Shown here in pieces: positions 60,610-64,000 of a stretch of 64,000 nucleotides of DNA. Every line of letters starts with the position of its first letter. Position 1 is the first letter of the stretch. The stretch lies in assembly GCA_003249555.1 (NCBI GenBank), contig QKIQ01000085.1, positions 1 through 64,000 of the forward strand, in the 5' to 3' direction. The notes beneath the pieces are model-generated. The model did not search any database, was not told the DNA's origin, and saw only the letters and a list, made by a program, of their open reading frames with translations. The DNA is from Clostridia bacterium (GTDB taxonomy: Bacteria > Bacillota > Clostridia > Christensenellales > SZUA-584). The translations under genes were made by a program, and so were the position numbers.

Positions 60610-61484
60610 GCTGCCACCCGCTTTCTGCTCAGCATCATCACCACCGCATTTATTATCATGGTAAACAAGAATAACGCAATGGCTGTGGCGAAAAGCGCTG
60701 AGTAATACGTGGATCCTACCACCACATATGACATATCCAAAACGATATTGACCGTCATCGTTCGTACCGGCTGAAAAATCGATTCCGGAATTATCGGTGT
60801 ATTGCCCGCTACGAGTATCACAGCCATTGTTTCACCCATTGCGCGGCCAATGCCCAAAACGATACCGGCAATTATCCCGGACCTTGCAGTGGGCAGGCTT
60901 ACCTTTCTGATCGTTTGCCATTGGGACGCACCCAAAGCGAGCGAGCCGTCCTTGTACGCTTTCGGCACAGCACGCATCGACACTTCCGCAATTGTTATTA
61001 TCGTCGGCAGTATCATGATGGCAAGAATCAAACCCGCCGCAAGCACACTTTGGCCCGGACCCAGCCTAAAGCTTCGAACAAAAGGCACGATCACCACCAA
61101 ACCAAAAAATCCGTAGACGATGGAAGGAATACCCGCGAGTATTTCTATGATTTTGCGCAAAGCACCCGATACTTTTCGAGGAGCAATTTCGGCCAAAAAT
61201 ATGGCGCATCCAAGCCCGATAGGAATACCCAACACCAACGCGATTGCCGTGGTATAAACCGAACCTGAAATCATAGGCAAAATGCCATACTGAGGAATTT
61301 TTGCGTCCGGATCCCAGTCTGAACCTGATATAAAGTCCCACACGCTTAAGTCTTTAAACAACGGAAGACCCTCGGCAAAAATCAGATAAGTGATAAGCAA
61401 AACGGCGGCCACGGATACAAACGCGCAGATAAGCATCACTTTCTCTATTGTCTTTTCACCAAGCCTTAATTTCTTTTTATTCAT
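60606..61484 (-). CDS. pstC: Phosphate ABC transporter permease
   Basis: Start set at ATG 61484 (GGTGGAAAGA); the longer frame upstream runs through the promoter region. 292 residues, six spans, loop GSLALGASQWQTIRKVSLPT and GIGRAMGETMAVILVAGNTP. Has its own PHO box upstream. Confidence 0.95.
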   Translation of the reverse strand: MNKKKLRLGEKTIEKVMLICAFVSVAAVLLITYLIFAEGLPLFKDLSVWDFISGSDWDPDAKIPQYGILPMISGSVYTTAIALVLGIPIGLGCAIFLAEIAPRKVSGALRKIIEILAGIPSIVYGFFGLVVIVPFVRSFRLGPGQSVLAAGLILAIMILPTIITIAEVSMRAVPKAYKDGSLALGASQWQTIRKVSLPTARSGIIAGIVLGIGRAMGETMAVILVAGNTPIIPESIFQPVRTMTVNIVLDMSYVVVGSTYYSALFATAIALFLFTMIINAVVMMLSRKRVAA

Positions 61485-61560
61485 TCTTTCCACCCTGTTA
61501 TTGAAAACTGTTGCATTATATATATTGTACTTGCTGCCAAGCTGAATAGTGGCACAGCAA

Positions 61561-61588
61561 TGTAAAGCGAATGTTAAGTTCTTGTAAA
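61561..61588 (-). promoter_or_regulatory. PHO box upstream of pstC
   Basis: Reading the - strand: TTTACA (61588-61583), TTAACA (61577-61572), TTTACA (61566-61561), 11-bp period, the PhoP-binding pattern of Firmicutes. A fourth weaker unit (GGTTAA) lies at 61594-61599. An AT-rich TATATATAAT for -10 lies about 45 nt downstream. Confidence 0.75.
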
Positions 61589-61663
61589 GACATTTAACCG
61601 CAGTATGGCATTCTATTATGCCGGTCAGAACAAATAATAATACATTTTGCGGATAACGAGAAA

Positions 61664-61686
61664 GAGGCGGCATTATCTGCCGCCTC
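61664..61686 (-). terminator. Attenuating hairpin between pstS and pstC
   Basis: GAGGCGGC-AGATAAT-GCCGCCTC followed by TTTCTCG on the - strand, just after the pstS stop. A strong GC stem with a poor T run probably lets some transcription through, so PstS is made in excess of the permease. Confidence 0.7.
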
Positions 61687-61721
61687 CCTAAAATCATTTT
61701 ATGCTGTTGTCTGGTGTGCCG

Positions 61722-62651
61722 CTAGGGCATGACGTATCCCTTTTCTTCCATGTAAGAGATGGCTTCGGCATCCTTCATGCAGTATTCCATAAACGCTGCA
61801 ACGTCGCCCTGAGGATCTCCGAGTGTCAGCAGGTTGAAGTTACGGAAGTATGCATAATCTCCGCTGATCAGGTTGTCAATCGTCGCATCCACGCCGTCGA
61901 TTTTCAAGGATGTCACCTTGTAGTTCGGAGCCAGACCCAAGGACATGTATCCGATACCCATCGGGTCGCCTTCAACAGACGCACCCATTGTGCCGTTGGA
62001 ATCAACGATCAGGCACATTTTGTCGTCAATTTTGATTTCTTCACCGGCATCGTCTTTGCCAAGGAAGAGGCCCTGAAAAGCTTCACGTGTACCGGAAGAC
62101 TCGTCTCTGGAATACAGAGTGATAACACCCTTTTCGCCGCCGACTTCAGACCAATCGGTGATTTCGCCCATGAATATCTTCTTGATCTGCTCAGCTGTCA
62201 AGTCTGTCACAGGATTCTCAGCGTTCACGATAACCGCCACACCGTCGAGGCAGAGCACATGCGCCTGCAGATCCGGAGTCGTTTCTTTCTCTTCATCCTT
62301 TAAGTTTCTGGATGCCATACCCATATCAGCTGAGCCGTCAGCCGTGGCTGTGACGCCGCCGCCTGAACCAGGCTGCTCAACATTGATCGTTACGTTGGGA
62401 TTGGCTGCAATGTACTTTTCGGCCAGAGATTCGATAACCGGACCAACCGATGTGGAACCAACCACATTAAGCACAACGGGTTCAGCAGGGGCTTCTGTCA
62501 GCGCTTCTGTCGCAGCTTCTGTCGGCGCTTCTGTCGCAGCGGGAGCCTCTGTCGCAGCAGGCGTTTCTTCAGCGGGCGTGCTCTGTGCGCAGCCCACAAA
62601 TGCCACGAGCATCATGGCTGCAAGTATTACCAAAAAACTAATTTTCTTCAT
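61722..62651 (-). CDS. pstS: Phosphate-binding lipoprotein PstS
   Basis: Start set at ATG 62651 (AAGGAGGAACAC). 309 residues. Lipobox FVGC after a signal peptide (MKKISFLVILAAMMLVAFVG), then a low-complexity Ala/Thr/Glu/Pro linker encoded by short tandem repeats, then the binding domain (VVGSTSVGPVIESLAEKYIA, QPGSGGGVTATADGSADMGM, YSRDESSGTREAFQGLFLG). Delivers phosphate to PstCA. Confidence 0.95.
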   Translation of the reverse strand: MKKISFLVILAAMMLVAFVGCAQSTPAEETPAATEAPAATEAPTEAATEALTEAPAEPVVLNVVGSTSVGPVIESLAEKYIAANPNVTINVEQPGSGGGVTATADGSADMGMASRNLKDEEKETTPDLQAHVLCLDGVAVIVNAENPVTDLTAEQIKKIFMGEITDWSEVGGEKGVITLYSRDESSGTREAFQGLFLGKDDAGEEIKIDDKMCLIVDSNGTMGASVEGDPMGIGYMSLGLAPNYKVTSLKIDGVDATIDNLISGDYAYFRNFNLLTLGDPQGDVAAFMEYCMKDAEAISYMEEKGYVMP

Positions 62652-62700
62652 GTGTTCCTCCTTAAGGAATTTAAAATCTTTTCTGAGTATACTGCGATTT

Positions 62701-62739
62701 TGTAAAAGACAAATCAACGAGATGTTAAGCTCATGTAAA
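62701..62739 (-). promoter_or_regulatory. PHO box of the pst operon
   Basis: Reading the - strand: TTTACA (62739-62734), TTAACA (62728-62723), TTGATT (62717-62712), TTTACA (62706-62701): four units at exact 11-bp period, with a TATACT-type -10 at 62,686-62,691 region. This is the Firmicute PhoP site, so the operon is phosphate-starvation induced. Confidence 0.85.
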
Positions 62740-62780
62740 TTTGATATAAAAAGATGCTTTTATTGTTTAAGTGTCAATAA

Positions 62781-62822
62781 AAAAAGCGGCGGCGGCCAGT
62801 ATCTCTGGCTGTTCACCGCCAC
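62781..62822 (-). terminator. Terminator after the dikinase-like gene
   Basis: On the - strand GGCGG...CAGCCAG-AGATA-CTGGC...CCGCC folds into a long stem followed by GCTTTTTTTATT. Separates the last gene from pstS and its PHO box. Confidence 0.8.
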
Positions 62823-62871
62823 CGGTTTTATACCTGTTGAAAATAACCGTTCATGCCCGCGAGCAGGCAAA

Positions 62872-64000
62872 TTATTTACACAGCACGCTTTGTGTAACCA
62901 CATCCGAATAAATCTGTAAATCGTCAGTCTTGCATACATAAATGATATCAGACAGATCCTTAGAATACGGGCAGATTTTTTGCAGGACATTTTCATTCTT
63001 CATGATATATTGAGGATTATGAACAATCTCCTTCTCTCCCGCAAAAATCGCCACATAAAATATCTGCATTTCAACAAGGTCCTGAAAGAAGTGACTTCCG
63101 TAGGATAACTCGGGTATAAAGCCCAAGGCTTCGTCTGCGACCTCGCAAATTACAGACATGTTGCAAATTTCCGCAAAATGCACAGGCACGCCAATCGATG
63201 ATGTCGTGGTGCCCCATCTGCCGGGTCCTAAAAGCATCACATTCTTGCCTTTCAGTGTCGCGTTAATCTTCCCAATCTGCCGAGCAATCAAGTGCTTGTC
63301 TTGTTCAGACAACCCAAGGTACGCTTTGGTATCCACCATCACCACATGATCAATCGGCAGGTGAATGTTGCCGCCCATGAAGCTTCCTTTTGTGGAGAAA
63401 AAGCATTCACTGGCGTCCTTAATCGGAGGAACTTTTACCGCTCTGCCCAGTCCCCTGGTTTGAAGAGGCCTGCATTGCAGCAGGTTCACTTTGAATCCGT
63501 CTTCGATGAAGCTTCCCGTAAATTCAATATCAACCGGATAATCATAAATTCGCGACAGCAAATTCAGCATGTCTTTCATCAGTTCCGCGAAGCCGGATTC
63601 CGCCAGTATCTTTGTAAAGTCAAGTAAATACGACGATTTAGCTTCAGAATATCCAAGCTGCCGAAGCCTGTTCATATTCTCCACATCAAGCCGGAAAAAT
63701 AAATCCTTTGGCACTCTGAGATCTTGTCCGTGAATCTTTTCCAGCTTGATTCCCGTTAAAATATTTTCGTTTATTGAAAGTACATCGGCATAGTGCTGCG
63801 TAAATTTCTTTTTGTCTTTGGAATCCATCGGTGATAAGCGCGTCGGATCATCCAAACATACAATGCGCACATGATCTCCCGACGTTCTGTCCACCGCCCG
63901 TGTGCCCAAGCCAAACACCATGCGAAGCATTCCTGCGTCCATATCGATTTTTTGATCCCACACATAGAGGTTCTTGGAATTACCGACACCGGCAATGTGC
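62872..64000 (-). CDS. Pyruvate phosphate dikinase-like (PEP/pyruvate-binding) protein, partial
   Basis: The frame is open to the right edge (HIAGVGNSKNLYVWDQKIDM before the first internal start), so the N-terminus is missing; 375 residues are visible. It has MLRMVFGLGTRAVDRTSGDH typical of PPDK/PEP synthase ATP-grasp N-terminal domains, VDIEFTGSFIEDGFKVNLLQCRPLQT ending that domain, then a unique C-terminal half with LGPGRWGTTTSSIGVPVHF. No His-phosphodomain or PEP-binding barrel follows, so it is the short PEP/pyruvate-binding type of clostridia, not full PPDK. Confidence 0.75.
   Translation of the reverse strand, partial: HIAGVGNSKNLYVWDQKIDMDAGMLRMVFGLGTRAVDRTSGDHVRIVCLDDPTRLSPMDSKDKKKFTQHYADVLSINENILTGIKLEKIHGQDLRVPKDLFFRLDVENMNRLRQLGYSEAKSSYLLDFTKILAESGFAELMKDMLNLLSRIYDYPVDIEFTGSFIEDGFKVNLLQCRPLQTRGLGRAVKVPPIKDASECFFSTKGSFMGGNIHLPIDHVVMVDTKAYLGLSEQDKHLIARQIGKINATLKGKNVMLLGPGRWGTTTSSIGVPVHFAEICNMSVICEVADEALGFIPELSYGSHFFQDLVEMQIFYVAIFAGEKEIVHNPQYIMKNENVLQKICPYSKDLSDIIYVCKTDDLQIYSDVVTQSVLCK

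Noticed and set aside
62480-62580. Short tandem repeats as a regulatory or mobile repeat
   Set aside because: They encode the Ala/Thr/Glu/Pro linker of the PstS lipoprotein, a common low-complexity spacer.

Overview
The window is part of a chromosome from a spore-forming Firmicute, most likely class Clostridia. The chromosomal part carries yqfC and yqfD (sporulation genes), the rpsU/nfeD/yqfC/yqfD/phoH/yqfF/ybeY/cdd/era/recO block known from Firmicutes, and a PhoP-type pst operon. The left two thirds (1 to about 43,050) is one end-truncated tailed prophage of the HK97-like siphovirus type. It is integrated at the 3' end of a tRNA-Lys gene. The genus cannot be named from the sequence.

Prophage, read from its integrase end. 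The lysogeny module is on the + strand at 40,347-43,030: XRE repressor, ImmA-like peptidase, a lipoprotein, and a tyrosine integrase beside tRNA-Lys. A divergent control region at 40,155-40,346 separates it from the lytic genes, which nearly all lie on the - strand. In order these are: Cro-like and HTH regulators and an excisionase-like protein; small early genes; a 450-nt GC-rich, hairpin-dense non-coding stretch next to a tRNA-like gene (38,031-38,572); a recombination and replication block (DUF1351-like protein, AAA ATPase, DUF669-like ssDNA-binding protein, NinB-like and HNH-like proteins, initiator with iterons, DnaC-like loader, RusA); an accessory block (SleB-type hydrolase, methylase-like protein, ParB, Myb/SANT-repeat protein, zinc ribbons, DUF4031, ASCH, J-domain, DUF5131 and PAPS-reductase-like proteins); an ArpU-like regulator; an attenuator-like leader; then packaging, head and tail genes down to a tail-fibre gene that runs off the left edge. 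Holin and endolysin are not seen and probably lie beyond position 1.

Notable prophage features are the structured RNA/tRNA-like locus, a programmed -1 frameshift signal in the tail chaperone, a broken frame in the tape-measure gene, homologous Ig-like domains on the capsid and tail-tube proteins, an S74 self-cleaving chaperone domain on the tail tip, 11-bp iterons inside the initiator gene, and a single + strand cargo gene.

Host side (43,056-64,000). Four tRNAs (Arg, His, Gln, Lys, in transcription order) share a strong promoter. A terminator lies just past tRNA-Lys, overlapping the end of the integrase gene. Then come recO, era, cdd, ybeY, yqfF/pgpH, phoH, yqfD, yqfC, nfeD and rpsU. These are followed by rluD-type synthase, lspA, plsY, der, a DUF512 radical-SAM protein and a membrane protein. 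The phosphate block is phoU-pstB-pstA-pstC-pstS, with two clear PHO boxes of 11-bp period. The last gene is a partial pyruvate phosphate dikinase-like gene. All host genes are on the - strand.

Starts were chosen by ribosome-binding sites and overlaps. Several very short genes were read directly from the sequence.
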